Shown: positions 29,197 through 39,660 of the stretch, in pieces
How positions within the stretch are numbered: position 1 is the stretch's first letter
Layout: each line of letters opens with the position of its first letter
Assembly: GCF_900156865.1 (NCBI RefSeq)
Contig: NZ_LT732529.1
Location: forward strand, 1,867,422 to 1,931,421
Reading direction: 5' to 3'
Length of the DNA stretch: 64,000 nt
From: Litchfieldia sinesaloumensis
GTDB taxonomy: Bacteria; Bacillota; Bacilli; Bacillales; Bacillaceae_L
Translations under genes and position numbers: made by a program
The notes under the pieces: generated by a model
Database searches by the model: none
Told to the model about the DNA's origin: nothing
Seen by the model: the letters and a program-made list of their open reading frames with translations, nothing else

Positions 29197-29853
29197 TTAT
29201 TTAAATCCGTGTTCTTCTAAAAAACTTGAGGTTATGGTTGATTTCATTGTTTTTTTATTTTCAAATGTTCGTTGCATATATTGGTTTATATATTTTCCAA
29301 GCATGTCACACTCAACATTCACGATGTCACCAACACCTTTATTACGAAGGATTGTTTCTGATAACGTATGGGGAATTAGTGAGAGAGTAAATGATTTTTC
29401 AGTAAGTCCAAAAATCGTTAAACTCGTTCCATCAACTGCTACTGAACCTTTATATATCAGATATTGTACAATCTCCTCAGAAACCTTAATCTCATAATAA
29501 ATTGCATTCCCTCTTGGCTGTTTTCTACTAATTTTTCCGACCCCATCAACATGTCCAGAAACAATATGACCTCCAAAGCGTCCGCCCGCAGCCATTGCCC
29601 TCTCCAGATTAACAGCAGAATTTACTTGTAAATCACGTAACGATGTTGACTCCACCGTTTCTGGCATTACATCTACCGTGAATCCATCGGCTGTAAATTC
29701 AGTTACTGTTAAGCAAACCCCATTAACCGCTATACTGTCACCGAGGTGGACATCCTCTAGTATCTTTTTTGCTTGAATCACCATCTCTACCGATTCCTGA
29801 GATCCATTTATCGCCTTAATTTGCCCAATTTCCTCAACTATTCCTGTAAACAT
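29197..29853 (-). CDS. ribE: Riboflavin synthase alpha chain
   Basis: 218 residues made of two similar lumazine-binding domains, each starting with an FTGIVEEIG-like or [12 protein letters not shown] segment (about 1-95 and 96-195). Dismutates two lumazines to riboflavin. Sits between ribD and ribB as in B. subtilis, starting 4 bases after the ribD stop codon. Confidence 0.95.
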   Translation of the reverse strand: MFTGIVEEIGQIKAINGSQESVEMVIQAKKILEDVHLGDSIAVNGVCLTVTEFTADGFTVDVMPETVESTSLRDLQVNSAVNLERAMAAGGRFGGHIVSGHVDGVGKISRKQPRGNAIYYEIKVSEEIVQYLIYKGSVAVDGTSLTIFGLTEKSFTLSLIPHTLSETILRNKGVGDIVNVECDMLGKYINQYMQRTFENKKTMKSTITSSFLEEHGFK

Positions 29854-29857
29854 GTAT

Positions 29858-30952
29858 TCACCTCTGTTTCGGTTCAGCTACAACTTTTATGTCGTTACCG
29901 ACTAGTTCCACAGATTTAATGTTTAATTGTAGTGCTTCATTAATTGATTGGATTCCAGCTCCACCAATAGCTGTAGGTGCTTGCTTGCCCCCAATTAGTT
30001 TTGGTGCAAGATATAGAATTACTTGATTAATGGCTTTTTCCTTTAGAAAGCTACCATTCACTTCTGCCCCACCTTCAACAAAAACGGAGGAAATACCTTC
30101 TTCAGCAAGTAGTGTAAGCACCGAACTAATCGATAGGCTGGACTCTTGTAACTGAAGGACCCTTACACCTTTTTTATCTAAAAATGAATTAATTCTCTCT
30201 TTACCCACTTTATTTGTTACGACAATCCATGTCTCGGCCATACCATCATTCACAACCTGTGAATCTAATGGTGTCCTTAAAGTCGAGTCTAAGATTATCC
30301 GAATAGGGTTTTTTCCTGTACCATTTGGAAGTCTAGTTGTTAAACTTGGGTTATCCACAAGCACTGTATTAACCCCGACGAGAATGGCGTCGTGGATACT
30401 TCGATATAAATGCACATCACTTCTTGCAGCCTCACCTGTAATCCATTTGCTCTCACCACTCACAGTGGCAATCTTTCCATCCAAAGTAGTCGCAGATTTT
30501 AAAGTAACATAAGGAACTTTTTTATCCAGGTAATGATAGAATACAGCGTTTAACTCATCTGCTTGTTCCTTGCATACACCAACCTCTACTTCAATCCCCG
30601 CTGCTTTTAATTTTGCAATACCATTTCCAGCAACCAAGGGGTTTGGATCTGTTGTCGCAATAACCACTCGTTTGACTTGATTATTTACCAATAAATCCGC
30701 ACATGGTGGGGTTTTACCATGGTGACTACAAGGCTCCAAGGTAACATAGACCGTTGCGTTATGTGCTTTATCACCGGCCATACGTATAGCATGGACCTCA
30801 GCATGAGGTTCTCCTGCTTTTAAGTGTGCGCCAATGCCGACAACTCGTCCTTCATTCACAACAACTGCACCCACAACTGGGTTTGGTGTTGTTTGACCAA
30901 CACCAGCACTTGCCACATTTATCGCTAAATTCATGTAATCCTGATCTCTCAC
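29858..30952 (-). CDS. ribD: Bifunctional riboflavin biosynthesis deaminase/reductase RibD
   Basis: 364 residues. N-terminal zinc deaminase (1-145) with HAEVHA and PCSHHGKTPPC, and C-terminal reductase (about 146-360) with TLDGKIA and FVEGGAEVNGSFL. Catalyses the second and third steps of the pathway. Start GTG at 30952: GGAG lies 8 bases upstream and the resulting N-terminus (VRDQDYM) fits the family. First gene after the FMN riboswitch. Confidence 0.95.
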   Translation of the reverse strand: MRDQDYMNLAINVASAGVGQTTPNPVVGAVVVNEGRVVGIGAHLKAGEPHAEVHAIRMAGDKAHNATVYVTLEPCSHHGKTPPCADLLVNNQVKRVVIATTDPNPLVAGNGIAKLKAAGIEVEVGVCKEQADELNAVFYHYLDKKVPYVTLKSATTLDGKIATVSGESKWITGEAARSDVHLYRSIHDAILVGVNTVLVDNPSLTTRLPNGTGKNPIRIILDSTLRTPLDSQVVNDGMAETWIVVTNKVGKERINSFLDKKGVRVLQLQESSLSISSVLTLLAEEGISSVFVEGGAEVNGSFLKEKAINQVILYLAPKLIGGKQAPTAIGGAGIQSINEALQLNIKSVELVGNDIKVVAEPKQR

Positions 30953-31017
30953 TAATAACACTCCTTTCTCTTATCATGTACTTGTAGCGTGTTTCCAATC
31001 TTCGTTTGTAAAAAGAA

Positions 31018-31048
31018 AAAGACCTCGGATAATCATTCCGGGGTCTTT
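31018..31048 (-). terminator. Leader terminator of the rib operon
   Basis: An 11-bp stem with one G-T pair (31018-31028 with 31038-31048) and a T run on the minus strand, between the FMN aptamer and ribD. Expected to form when FMN is bound. Confidence 0.85.
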
Positions 31049-31134
31049 GTGGATGTAATTAAAGTATCAAAATATGTATTTTTGCCCAACTCAAATAAAG
31101 GTATCATGGACAATTTTTTTCACATACCGTACTA

Positions 31135-31325
31135 AAATCCTTCTCCCATCCAGACTTTAACTGTCGGCCTTGGATTCTCACCAAAGTCCACCATTTTAAC
31201 TAAAATCAAAGTTTTATGACTACATTGAGCCTATCAACATCAAAAGTTGATATTAAAATGGGTCACGGGCTTAGAACAATTGTTCATCACCGTCGGTAAG
31301 GAATTTCACCTAACCCCGAAGGAAA
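31135..31325 (-). promoter_or_regulatory. FMN riboswitch (RFN element)
   Basis: On the minus strand: TTCGGGG, GGTGAAATTCC, ACCGACGGT, AGCCCGTGACCC, GGTGAGAATCC, GCCGACAGT and finally AGTCTGGATGGGAGAAGGA, all RFN landmarks in order. One internal arm, between GACCC and GGTGGA, is much longer than in B. subtilis ribD and contains its own hairpin. Together with its terminator it explains most of the 477-base gap upstream of ribD. Confidence 0.96.
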
Positions 31326-31429
31326 CATATTTAATTAGTTTAGCGATTTAGAACAGTATAATATACTACTTGTATTTTGTCGAATTATTCACTTTCCCAT
31401 ACTATTAAGAAAACGTCATTGATTTATAT

Positions 31430-31516
31430 TTAAACAATAAAAATCCAATAAATGAATCCCCATGCCAAAGATAGTATAAGGAGCATGAAAAGTACAATCC
31501 ATCTTCCTTTTCCCAT
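31430..31516 (-). CDS. 28-residue membrane microprotein
   Basis: Starts MGKGRW and continues as one hydrophobic helix of about 20 residues, with Trp residues at both edges. Preceded by GAGGTGAG, a plausible ribosome site 5 bases before ATG. Located between the FMN riboswitch and ppiB and read in the same direction. No family recognised. The clean basic-then-hydrophobic layout and ribosome site support a real gene. Confidence 0.6.
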   Translation of the reverse strand: MGKGRWIVLFMLLILSLAWGFIYWIFIV

Positions 31517-31557
31517 TTAGTCTCACCTCATGCACTATTATAGGACAAAAAAAGAAA

Positions 31558-31586
31558 AAGACACAACAGAAGACTTGTTGTGTCTT
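31558..31586 (-). terminator. Terminator of ppiB
   Basis: An 11-bp perfect stem (31558-31568 with 31576-31586) followed by a T-rich run on the minus strand, 17 bases beyond the ppiB stop. Confidence 0.88.
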
Positions 31587-31602
31587 GTATCTTACTATCT
31601 AA

Positions 31603-32037
31603 TTATTCTTCCCAAACTTTAACTTCTTTCATAACGTCACCTTGTTTAATCCGGTAAACTGATTCCAACCCTTCTATTACTTGACCGAATACTGTATGTA
31701 CTCCATCTAGATGAGGTTGTGGCTCATGGACGATGAAAAATTGACTTCCACCAGTGTCTTTTCCAGCATGTGCCATGGATAATGCTCCTGCTACATGCTT
31801 ATGTGGATTTCCTTCAGTTTCGCATTTTATAGAATATCCTGGTCCACCAGTACCGTTACCACGTGGGCAACCACCTTGGGCAACAAAACCTGGGATTACT
31901 CGGTGAAATGTTAAACCATTATAAAACCCTTCGGTAGCAAGCTTTTCAAAGTTTTCTACAGTCCCAGGTGCTTCATTTGGATATAGCTCAATTACAATTT
32001 TTTCTCCGTTTTCAAATTCGATGCTAGCTTTTTTCAT
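31603..32037 (-). CDS. ppiB: Peptidyl-prolyl cis-trans isomerase B (cyclophilin)
   Basis: A 144-residue cytoplasmic cyclophilin. Active-site residues are visible in [13 protein letters not shown] and in GSQFFIV and [11 protein letters not shown]. Speeds up prolyl isomerisation during folding. Ribosome site CGGAGG. Same genomic place as in B. subtilis. Confidence 0.95.
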   Translation of the reverse strand: MKKASIEFENGEKIVIELYPNEAPGTVENFEKLATEGFYNGLTFHRVIPGFVAQGGCPRGNGTGGPGYSIKCETEGNPHKHVAGALSMAHAGKDTGGSQFFIVHEPQPHLDGVHTVFGQVIEGLESVYRIKQGDVMKEVKVWEE

Positions 32038-32227
32038 TTGAAACCTCCGCTCATTTTCTTTCGTCCATATGTATAGACGAGTTCATTTTACTATAAATGA
32101 TTCGAATAATCCAACCTGAAAGGAAGTGTTTTCCTCTAAAGACAGACAAAAAGATATATTTGGTTAAGAATAATGTATAATAAGTACGATGAAGTACCTG
32201 TTTTGAAAATTAAAGGAGGAAATAATT

Positions 32228-33097
32228 TTGAGATATAAAATTATACTCACGTTTTTACTCGTATTTTCACTCATTTTTCCATCACTCAGTTTCGCAGACG
32301 CTGCACCAGGAGATGTGATTATTACACTTGGCGAAAACCTGACAGAATCACAGAAAGAGGCCATTTTAAAAGAAATGAATGCGCCAGAGAACCCTCAAAT
32401 TGTCATTGTTACAAACGAGGAAGAGCATCAGTATCTCGGTAACTACATACCCAAGGCTAAGATTGGGACACGAGCATTATCTTCAGCTTCTATCACAATT
32501 GGAGAAGAAGGATCTGGATTAGATGTTACTGTTACTAAAAATATCACAACAATTACAGAAGAAATGTATGCTAATGCACTAATTACTGCTGGTGTAAAGG
32601 ATGCTAAAATTTTCGTAACGGCACCTGGTAATGTTTCAGGAACAGCCGCTCTAACAGGATTAATTAAGGCCTATGAAATTTCGTCCGACATCGTAATTCC
32701 CGAAGATGTAAAGCAAGCCGCCAATGAAGAAATGGTAGAAACGACGAAATTAAGTGAGAAATTCGGTGCTGAAGATGCCGCAGCTTTAATGGCAAAAATT
32801 AAGGATGAAATCGCAAAAAACGCACCAAAAAATGATGAAGAACTTCGCACAATTATTATTAATGCAGCTAATGATTTAGGCATTACACTTACAGATGCAG
32901 ACATAGCACGTCTAATGGATTTATTTAATAAGTTAATGGAACTAAATATTGACTGGAACCAAGTTGGAGAACAGTTGCATCTAGCTAAGGAAAAGTTAAC
33001 AAACTTCCTTGGTTCAGAAGAGGGCCAAAACTTTTTAGATAAGCTTAAAGAATTCTTTGTCAACCTTATTGACGCAATTAAAAATTTCTTCAAATAA
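32228..33097 (+). CDS. ypuA: YpuA, secreted DUF1002 protein
   Basis: 289 residues with a signal peptide (about 1-24, ending SFADA), then a DUF1002 domain. That domain has an alpha/beta part (to about 160) containing GVKDAKIFVTAPGNVSGTAALTGLIKAYE and a long helical C-terminal part. Extracytoplasmic, role unknown though linked to the cell envelope. Start TTG at 32228 with AAAGGAGG 8 bases upstream. Transcribed opposite to its neighbours ppiB and lysA. Confidence 0.9.
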   Translation: MRYKIILTFLLVFSLIFPSLSFADAAPGDVIITLGENLTESQKEAILKEMNAPENPQIVIVTNEEEHQYLGNYIPKAKIGTRALSSASITIGEEGSGLDVTVTKNITTITEEMYANALITAGVKDAKIFVTAPGNVSGTAALTGLIKAYEISSDIVIPEDVKQAANEEMVETTKLSEKFGAEDAAALMAKIKDEIAKNAPKNDEELRTIIINAANDLGITLTDADIARLMDLFNKLMELNIDWNQVGEQLHLAKEKLTNFLGSEEGQNFLDKLKEFFVNLIDAIKNFFK

Positions 33098-33106
33098 TGA
33101 ATTAGT

Positions 33107-33137
33107 AAAAACCCACGAATTTATTTTCGTGGGTTTT
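33107..33137. terminator. Bidirectional terminator between ypuA and lysA
   Basis: A 12-bp perfect stem (33107-33118 with 33126-33137), A-rich and T-rich on its two sides, so it can work for both converging genes. Confidence 0.88.
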
Positions 33138-33151
33138 ATGGGTATTACTAC

Positions 33152-34471
33152 TTATTCTGTTACTTTTGATTTTAAAGGAATGTCTAATCTTACAAGATCC
33201 TCATAATTTTCTCGTTGAACAACAAGCTGTGCTTCCCCATTTTCTACAAATACAACTGCAGGTCTTGGGATTCGATTATAGTTGTTAGCCATTGAGTAAC
33301 CATATGCACCTGTACAGAAAACAGCTAACATGTCATCTGAGTTTGCTTTTGGTAATGGTAAATCCCAAATAAGCATATCCCCAGATTCGCAACATTTCCC
33401 AGCAACTGATACAGTTTCTTCAATCGGATCCTTAACTCGATTAGCTAAGACTGCCTCATATTTTGCTTGATATAATGCAGGTCTAATATTATCTGTCATA
33501 CCTCCATCGATTGCAAGATAGTGGCGGATGTTAGGTACTTCTTTACGAGAACCTACTGAATAAATGGTTGTTCCAGCATCTCCGACAATTGATCTACCTG
33601 GCTCGATCCAGATTTCAGGAATGTCAATGGAGAGCTCATCAGCAAGTTTCTTAACTTCACCAATAATAGCTTCAACATATTCGGAAGCTGGAAGTGGTTT
33701 ATCCTCTTCCGTATAGCGGATACCAAAGCCTCCACCTAAATTTAATACCTTAGGTACAAAATTAAAACGTTCATTCCAATTCTTTAGTTTAGCAAACATC
33801 TTCTGAGCAGCAAGTAAAAATCCTGTTGTCTCAAAAATTTGCGAGCCGATATGAGAATGAATCCCTAACAAGTTTAAAGATTCTGAATGTAGAGCTTGTT
33901 CAACAGCTTGGTCGGCCTGTCCATTCTCTAATCCAAATCCAAACTTAGAATCTTCTTGTCCAGTCGTTATATAATCATGGGTATGTGCTTCAACTCCAGG
34001 AGTTACGCGCAATAAGACTTTAGCATTTGCATTGTTCTCGAGACAAACTTGTTCTAATAATGATAGTTCATAAAAGTTATCAACAACAATACAGCCCACT
34101 TTATTTTTAATCGCCATATCTAATTCTTCATAACTTTTGTTGTTTCCATGAAAATGAATACGCTCTACTGGGAATCCAGCTTGTAGTGCTGTATATAATT
34201 CTCCTCCCGAAACAACATCGAGTGAGAGTCCTTCCTCTTCCGCTAATTGAATCATTGCAATTGTTGAAAAGGCTTTACTTGCGTATGCTACTTGAGCTGA
34301 GACATTTAGTCTTTTAAACGTTTCGCGAAAACCTCTTGCACGTTCTCTGATAAGTGCTACGTCGTACACATATAAAGGTGTGCCATATTGTTTCGCTAAT
34401 TCTACTGTGTCTACTCCACCAATTTCTAAGTGGTTTTTTTCGTTTACTTTGCTTGTTCCATGCAAATACAT
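33152..34471 (-). CDS. lysA: Diaminopimelate decarboxylase
   Basis: A 439-residue fold-III PLP decarboxylase that makes L-lysine from meso-diaminopimelate. Lys66 in YASKAFS binds PLP. HSHIGSQ, GGGFGI, EPGRS and the C-terminal CCESGD motifs are all present. ATG at 34471 was chosen for GAGGGG 6 bases upstream. It follows spoVAF as in B. subtilis, but a terminator lies between, so it probably has its own promoter. Confidence 0.95.
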   Translation of the reverse strand: MYLHGTSKVNEKNHLEIGGVDTVELAKQYGTPLYVYDVALIRERARGFRETFKRLNVSAQVAYASKAFSTIAMIQLAEEEGLSLDVVSGGELYTALQAGFPVERIHFHGNNKSYEELDMAIKNKVGCIVVDNFYELSLLEQVCLENNANAKVLLRVTPGVEAHTHDYITTGQEDSKFGFGLENGQADQAVEQALHSESLNLLGIHSHIGSQIFETTGFLLAAQKMFAKLKNWNERFNFVPKVLNLGGGFGIRYTEEDKPLPASEYVEAIIGEVKKLADELSIDIPEIWIEPGRSIVGDAGTTIYSVGSRKEVPNIRHYLAIDGGMTDNIRPALYQAKYEAVLANRVKDPIEETVSVAGKCCESGDMLIWDLPLPKANSDDMLAVFCTGAYGYSMANNYNRIPRPAVVFVENGEAQLVVQRENYEDLVRLDIPLKSKVTE

Positions 34472-34554
34472 AAATTCCCCTCGTTCCTTCAAAGTGTGTA
34501 CTCATCAGAGCCCTATATAAGGTACCTTTTTCAAAACGTACCTATTGCTAAAAG

Positions 34555-34590
34555 AAAGACAGCCGATACATATAGTCATCAGCTGTCTTT
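34555..34590 (-). terminator. Terminator of the spoVA operon
   Basis: A 9-bp stem (34555-34563 with 34582-34590) and TTTCTTTT on the minus strand, after spoVAF. Confidence 0.75.
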
Positions 34591-34647
34591 ATCTTTTTAA
34601 CGCTGTGCTATGAAAAATAGATTAACACATCGTTTTATATGGTGCAA

Positions 34648-36132
34648 CTATTGTTTGAACGGTTTTTGAGGGTGTACAATACTTGGTCTTAACTTCGCTC
34701 CAGGTACAGAACTACGTATTAATATTTGCATAAGCGCTTTTCCATTAAACGGTAAAAACGGCCATAAATATGGAGTATTTAGGGACCTAATGCTTGCTAA
34801 TAACAAGACGTAAACTGTACAACCAATAATAAATCCTGGTACCTTAAAAATAGCAACAAGCACTAATAAAAATAATCTTGCAATTTTATTTGCAGCACTT
34901 AATTCATAACTAGGCGTAGCAAATGTACCGACGGCTGCAACGGCTACATATAGGATGACCTCGGGACCGAACAATCCAACATCAATAGCAATTTGACCTA
35001 TTAGTGCCGCTGCAATTAAACCCATTGCAGTTGATAACGGTGTAGGCGTATGTATAGCCGCCATCCTTAAAAATTCTATCCCCATATCCGCAAGAAAGAT
35101 CTGGACGACAATTGGGATATTTGATTTCTCGTTAGGGCCAATATAATCAATTGCTTTTGGAATCATATCTGGCTCTAGTACTAATAAGAACCAGAGCGGT
35201 AGCAGAAAGATTGAAGCTAATATTCCGAGAAACCTTATCCACCGTAATAAGGTACCAACAGCAGGGGCTTGTCTGTATTCTTCTGCATGTTGTACATGAT
35301 GAAACATCGTAGTCGGGGTAATGATTACACTAGGTGATGTATCTACCATTATAACTACGTGACCCTCCAGTAAATGGGTAGCTGCAACATCTGGGCGTTC
35401 TGTATATCTCACTAATGGGTACGGATTATAACCTTGATTTACAATAAACTCCTCAATTGTCTTATCAGCCATTGTTAAACCATCAACATTTATTGAATTC
35501 AGCTCTTTTTTAATAATGTCAACTAAATCTGGGTTGGCTACATCTTGAATATAGGATATACAAATATCTGTTTTTGACCGTTCTCCAACTTGAATGATTT
35601 CATTTCTAAGTCTCTCATCGCGTATCCTTCTTCTAGTCAATGCAGTATTTACAATTAAATTTTCAACATATCCATCACGTGCGCCACGAATCACTTTTTC
35701 CGTATCTGGTTCTTCCGGTTGTCTACCCGGATAGCTTCGAACATCAACGGCTATTCCGGAATCTTCCCCTTCTACTAAAAAGAGGATGAGTCCTGAAAGG
35801 ATTGTATCTACTGCTTCATCTAGATTTTTAATTGTAGACACTTGTTGATGAACAAGTCGATTCTCAATAATACGAAATGCTTGATCAGAACTGTATTCAT
35901 TATCATTTATATTTACAAGTTCCTCTAAAATTTCAATAATAAATGAAGTATCACATAACCCATTTAAAAAATAGAGATGAACTTCTTTCTTTAAAAGCTT
36001 GATTTTTCTAACACCGATGTCAAAATTTCCAGAACCTAAACCTAGTCGTGATTCGAAAAACGTATGGTTACTTTCCAAATCTGGAGAGATTGGAGTCTTT
36101 GTTATATTCCTTCCTTTTCCGATCGTAACCAC
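34648..36132 (-). CDS. spoVAF: Stage V sporulation protein AF
   Basis: About 494 residues, GerA-family layout: N-terminal cytoplasmic part with a conserved [17 protein letters not shown] block, then a membrane region of five or so helices (about 290-450) and a short tail. Helps dipicolinic acid release during germination with other SpoVA proteins. GTG at 36132 is the first in-frame start, but the ribosome site AAAGGAG runs into it, so the true start may lie a few codons on. The 5' end overlaps spoVAEA by 65 bases. Confidence 0.92.
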   Translation of the reverse strand: MVTIGKGRNITKTPISPDLESNHTFFESRLGLGSGNFDIGVRKIKLLKKEVHLYFLNGLCDTSFIIEILEELVNINDNEYSSDQAFRIIENRLVHQQVSTIKNLDEAVDTILSGLILFLVEGEDSGIAVDVRSYPGRQPEEPDTEKVIRGARDGYVENLIVNTALTRRRIRDERLRNEIIQVGERSKTDICISYIQDVANPDLVDIIKKELNSINVDGLTMADKTIEEFIVNQGYNPYPLVRYTERPDVAATHLLEGHVVIMVDTSPSVIITPTTMFHHVQHAEEYRQAPAVGTLLRWIRFLGILASIFLLPLWFLLVLEPDMIPKAIDYIGPNEKSNIPIVVQIFLADMGIEFLRMAAIHTPTPLSTAMGLIAAALIGQIAIDVGLFGPEVILYVAVAAVGTFATPSYELSAANKIARLFLLVLVAIFKVPGFIIGCTVYVLLLASIRSLNTPYLWPFLPFNGKALMQILIRSSVPGAKLRPSIVHPQKPFKQ

Positions 36133-36688
36133 TCCTTTCGAGTATTAGATCCACCGCTTTTCTAGTAATGGGTGCACCCATTTTAATATCATCCTTACGT
36201 GCCATTTTTCCAATATCACCAATACCTACAATTATTGGTACATCTAATTCATCTAAGCAATACACAGTATCGCCATTAATACGACCAATATCATATTCTG
36301 CTATCCCACTTTTATCGACACCATACTCGGTTAAGTTTCCGTCCCGGTCAATACTTATATCCACCTTGGCCCATTCTGTTTGATGCGTCTTTGAAGCTAC
36401 TGCTATAATACCGAGTACTTCAATTTTTGAATGCGTCGCCACATACTTTAATGCATGCTCACCCGCTCCTTCGCCTAAATACCCGCTGTCATCAAACATC
36501 ACAAATACAGGTTCTTGATTAGTTTGGAGAATATATTCAACCATTTGCTTCCCCGATAGAGTTGTCGGGTTTCCTTGGGATTTGGATATACAGCGTCCTC
36601 CGACTTCTTTTGCAATAAATTCTAATGTCTTTTGTGCGTATTCATCACCATCTGTTACTAGAATAACTCTTTTTCTAGGTTCATCCAT
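36068..36688 (-). CDS. spoVAEA: Stage V sporulation protein AEA
   Basis: A 206-residue soluble protein without membrane helices. An N-terminal alpha/beta domain ([24 protein letters not shown]) and a DD(S/D)G acidic stretch near 67 are typical of SpoVAEa, a spore protein of the SpoVA complex. Start ATG at 36688 with AAAGGA upstream. Part of the operon spoVAA-AB-AC-AD-AEB-AEA-AF. Confidence 0.93.
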   Translation of the reverse strand: MDEPRKRVILVTDGDEYAQKTLEFIAKEVGGRCISKSQGNPTTLSGKQMVEYILQTNQEPVFVMFDDSGYLGEGAGEHALKYVATHSKIEVLGIIAVASKTHQTEWAKVDISIDRDGNLTEYGVDKSGIAEYDIGRINGDTVYCLDELDVPIIVGIGDIGKMARKDDIKMGAPITRKAVDLILERSGYDRKRKEYNKDSNLSRFGK

Positions 36689-36693
36689 ACATT

Positions 36694-37044
36694 CTATCCT
36701 TTCGCTCTGAAAATCAGTGCCACTATGAATGAGAATAATATAGCAGAGGATATACCTGCAGATGTTAATTCAAAGATCCCCATTCCAATTCCAATAAAAC
36801 CATGTTCTTTCGCACTTTGCATTGCACCATGTAAAAGTGAATGACCGAAACTTGTAATAGGTACAGTCGCTCCGGCACCCGCGAATCTAATTAGGTTGTC
36901 ATATAAATCAAAACCGTCTAAAATGGTTCCTGCTACAACAAATACACTCATCACATGAGCTGGGGTTAATTTAGCAAAATCAAGTAAAAGCTGTCCAACC
37001 AAACAAATTGTTCCACCGACTAAAAATGCATATAAATATTCCAT
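36694..37044 (-). CDS. spoVAEB: Stage V sporulation protein AEB
   Basis: A 116-residue membrane protein with three to four helices and the glycine-rich motif [16 protein letters not shown] shared with SpoVAC. With SpoVAC and SpoVAD it forms the part of SpoVA always conserved in spore formers, acting in dipicolinic acid uptake. Two bases separate it from spoVAD. Confidence 0.94.
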   Translation of the reverse strand: MEYLYAFLVGGTICLVGQLLLDFAKLTPAHVMSVFVVAGTILDGFDLYDNLIRFAGAGATVPITSFGHSLLHGAMQSAKEHGFIGIGMGIFELTSAGISSAILFSFIVALIFRAKG

Positions 37045-37046
37045 TT

Positions 37047-38063
37047 TTACTCACCACCTTGAACACGTTCCAAAACTACACCATGTGCTATCGTAGGAAT
37101 TGTTTCCTTTTGTTGTATCATTGTTGGATTCAGAAGTGCACCTGTTGCAACAATAAATACTTTGTTTAAATTGCCACTAATCAACTCTTTTACAATGTGT
37201 CCATATGTAACAATCGCTGAACACGCACATCCACTTCCTCCTGCAAACACTTCCTGATTAGAATGATAGAGCATAAGCCCACAATCATTATGTTTGTTAC
37301 CTAAATCATATCCTTCTTCTTTAACCAATTCCTTTAATATTGGGCTTCCTACACCGGATAAATCGCCAGTAGCTATTAAGTCATACTCATCTGGTGTCAT
37401 ATTCAAATCCTTAAAATGTCGTACAATTGTATCCGCTGCAGCCGGAGCCATTGCAGAACCCATATCAAAAGGATTTGTAATCCCTAAGTCCGTTACCCTT
37501 CCAATTGTTGCTGACGTTATACGAATTGGACCTTTTTCTTTACTCACCAATGCAGTTCCAGCACCAGTTGCGGTATAAGTAGCTGTATCGGGTTTTTGCC
37601 CGCCATATTCTGTTGGGTAACGAAATTGTCTTTCAGCTGTCGCATTATGGCTACTTGTTGATGCTAAGATTCTGTTTGCAAATCCAGCGTCAACCAGTGC
37701 CGAACCAACTGCCAAAGTTTCCATCGAAGTTGAACATGCACCAAACATACAAAGTAACGGAATTTGATGATGTCTTGCTGCATAATTTGTTGTAATATTT
37801 TGATTTAGTAAATCACCCGCTAAAAACAGATCGATATCTTCATTTTTAAGATTGACCTTTTGCAAGCATGTTTCAATTGATTCCTCCATTAATCTGCGTT
37901 CTGCAAACTCCCAGGAGTCCTCTCCACAGTGTAATTCCTCATGCTTTGTATCAAAGGTTGAACCTAGTGGACCCTCACTCTCCTTAGGTCCTACAGCAGT
38001 GCCAGTCGATTTTAAATAGATTTGATTTTCAAATACCCAAGTTTGTTTACCAACTAACCTCAT
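37047..38063 (-). CDS. spoVAD: Stage V sporulation protein AD
   Basis: A 338-residue soluble thiolase-fold protein ([18 protein letters not shown] near 110). SpoVAD binds dipicolinic acid directly. Start ATG at 38063 (GGGAGTGG upstream) instead of the TTG one codon before. Confidence 0.95.
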   Translation of the reverse strand: MRLVGKQTWVFENQIYLKSTGTAVGPKESEGPLGSTFDTKHEELHCGEDSWEFAERRLMEESIETCLQKVNLKNEDIDLFLAGDLLNQNITTNYAARHHQIPLLCMFGACSTSMETLAVGSALVDAGFANRILASTSSHNATAERQFRYPTEYGGQKPDTATYTATGAGTALVSKEKGPIRITSATIGRVTDLGITNPFDMGSAMAPAAADTIVRHFKDLNMTPDEYDLIATGDLSGVGSPILKELVKEEGYDLGNKHNDCGLMLYHSNQEVFAGGSGCACSAIVTYGHIVKELISGNLNKVFIVATGALLNPTMIQQKETIPTIAHGVVLERVQGGE

Positions 38064-38085
38064 CAAAGTCCACTCCCTTAATCAT

Positions 38086-38547
38086 TCAAGAAATTGTGAG
38101 ACTAAAGAAATAACGAATCATCCCAACAATATAAGCAGAAACTGCTCCGAACACAATAACACTACCTGCTAATTTAAACATATTGGTTGCAATCCCTAGC
38201 ACGATACCCTCACTTTTATATTCCATCGCAGCACTTGTCATTGAATTTGCAAACCCAGTTACTGGTACTGCCGATCCTGCACCTGCAAACTGTCCGAGCT
38301 TGTCATAGAGCCCGAGACCCGTTAACAAGGAGGAAATTAGGATAAGGGTTGCAACTGTTGGATTCCCTGCATCTTTTTCAGAGAAATCAAGAACTGTAAT
38401 ATAAAAATTTTGGATTCCTTGCCCTACACAGCAAATAGCTCCCCCGACTAGAAATGCTTTAAGGCAATTAAGGAAATATTTAGGTTTCGGGTGATACTTT
38501 TTTACACTATTTTTATAATCGTCTTTTATTTTTTTCTTAGTAGCCAC
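38086..38547 (-). CDS. spoVAC: Stage V sporulation protein AC
   Basis: A 153-residue membrane protein with a basic N-terminus and about four helices, carrying AGAGSAVPVTGFANSM like SpoVAEB. Proposed mechanosensitive channel for dipicolinic acid. Start GTG at 38547: GAAGGAG lies about 11 bases upstream and the length then equals the family's 150 residues. The longer version from 38604 would add an unusual leader overlapping spoVAB. Confidence 0.9.
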   Translation of the reverse strand: MATKKKIKDDYKNSVKKYHPKPKYFLNCLKAFLVGGAICCVGQGIQNFYITVLDFSEKDAGNPTVATLILISSLLTGLGLYDKLGQFAGAGSAVPVTGFANSMTSAAMEYKSEGIVLGIATNMFKLAGSVIVFGAVSAYIVGMIRYFFSLTIS

Positions 38548-38593
38548 TTCTGTGTTCACTCCTTCAAATATAAATCGGTTTAACTGAATGGTG

Positions 38594-39013
38594 TTATCTA
38601 ACAAAGTACATCCATTGGAATAAGGAACCTGCTATTTTCCCAAAAACGATTGCCATTACCAAGATGACAATTTTACCTTCAATTCCAATTCTCTTAGCTA
38701 AAATCGGAAAAACATTCAAGACTTCTGTAAGGGCCGCAGCCAACATTCCAACAAAGATACCACTTGCCAAACCCACAGGAATTACTAAGTAATCCCATAG
38801 ATAAAAAATATGATCATTAAGAGTAAACCAGCCACCAAAAACAGCGCCAAACACGACACTCCACTCGTATAAGCGGATGTATTTCATTGTTTTTGTTAAT
38901 TGGGTTAGCCGCGGTATTATCCCTAAAACCGCTAAAAAGGCTACAAAGCCACCACCAACTGCAAGTCCACTTCCTAAGCCGATAAAAATGATGAAAAGTA
39001 CTTTAATTGTCAT
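38594..39013 (-). CDS. spoVAB: Stage V sporulation protein AB
   Basis: A 139-residue membrane protein with four helices (starting IKVLFIIFIGLGSGLAVGGG). Second gene of the spoVA operon, overlapping the end of spoVAA by 11 bases. Specific role in the complex unknown. Confidence 0.93.
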   Translation of the reverse strand: MTIKVLFIIFIGLGSGLAVGGGFVAFLAVLGIIPRLTQLTKTMKYIRLYEWSVVFGAVFGGWFTLNDHIFYLWDYLVIPVGLASGIFVGMLAAALTEVLNVFPILAKRIGIEGKIVILVMAIVFGKIAGSLFQWMYFVR

Positions 39014-39623
39014 CGATGTGTTTCATACTTTCTTTATTTTCTGTAAGAATCAGATAATTATCTAAATCCTGTTGGTAATTAAACATTTCTACTTCAAGTG
39101 GACTTGGTTCTTCATTCAAGCGTTTACGAAAAAAATGATTAAAAAACAGTATCATCCCTAAACCTAATCCAATTGAATAGGGAATTTGAAACAGCAAGGG
39201 TTTTGGGTCTTCGTCACCAGTTATCATGGTGTAGATGCGTAGATGAACTTCCCTCATTGACACATCCTCATGAAAATTCATCATGGTAAGTGCTGCACCC
39301 ACAAATAACAAAAACCAAACTGCTACAAATAAAGCTGGGGCAAATCGTCTTTTCTTTATTGCTACTTCTATGATGGTTTGAGCAGGTCCGACTGTTTGTA
39401 TGTCAGTTTGTGAAAACCTTTTCCTGATCTGCTCAATCACCTTCATTACATCAATAACAATGATATTTTTATCTCTTTTGCTGACTCGATGAATGACAAT
39501 ATTCTTAATTTCTTCTGCAATTTGTTCGTCAGCACTAATCTGAATAATTTGTCCAATTGTTACGGTTGCATTGGGTTGTACCAGTACGCGATGGCGCATT
39601 CGAACATAGATAGTTTTTTCCAT
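39003..39623 (-). CDS. spoVAA: Stage V sporulation protein AA
   Basis: 206 residues: a soluble N-terminal domain (1-95) with a nucleic-acid-like beta start (YVRMRHRVLVQPNATVTIGQI), then two membrane helices (about 100-120 and 145-170). First gene of the spoVA operon. ATG at 39623 was chosen over the GTG three codons before. Preceded by a sigma-G -10 element. Confidence 0.92.
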   Translation of the reverse strand: MEKTIYVRMRHRVLVQPNATVTIGQIIQISADEQIAEEIKNIVIHRVSKRDKNIIVIDVMKVIEQIRKRFSQTDIQTVGPAQTIIEVAIKKRRFAPALFVAVWFLLFVGAALTMMNFHEDVSMREVHLRIYTMITGDEDPKPLLFQIPYSIGLGLGMILFFNHFFRKRLNEEPSPLEVEMFNYQQDLDNYLILTENKESMKHIDDN

Positions 39624-39660
39624 CACTCTCACACCCTACACATTGTTTTCCTTATATATG

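Noticed and set aside
28588-29220. 210-codon plus-strand frame opposite ribB
   Set aside because: Antisense shadow of a conserved enzyme. No ribosome site.
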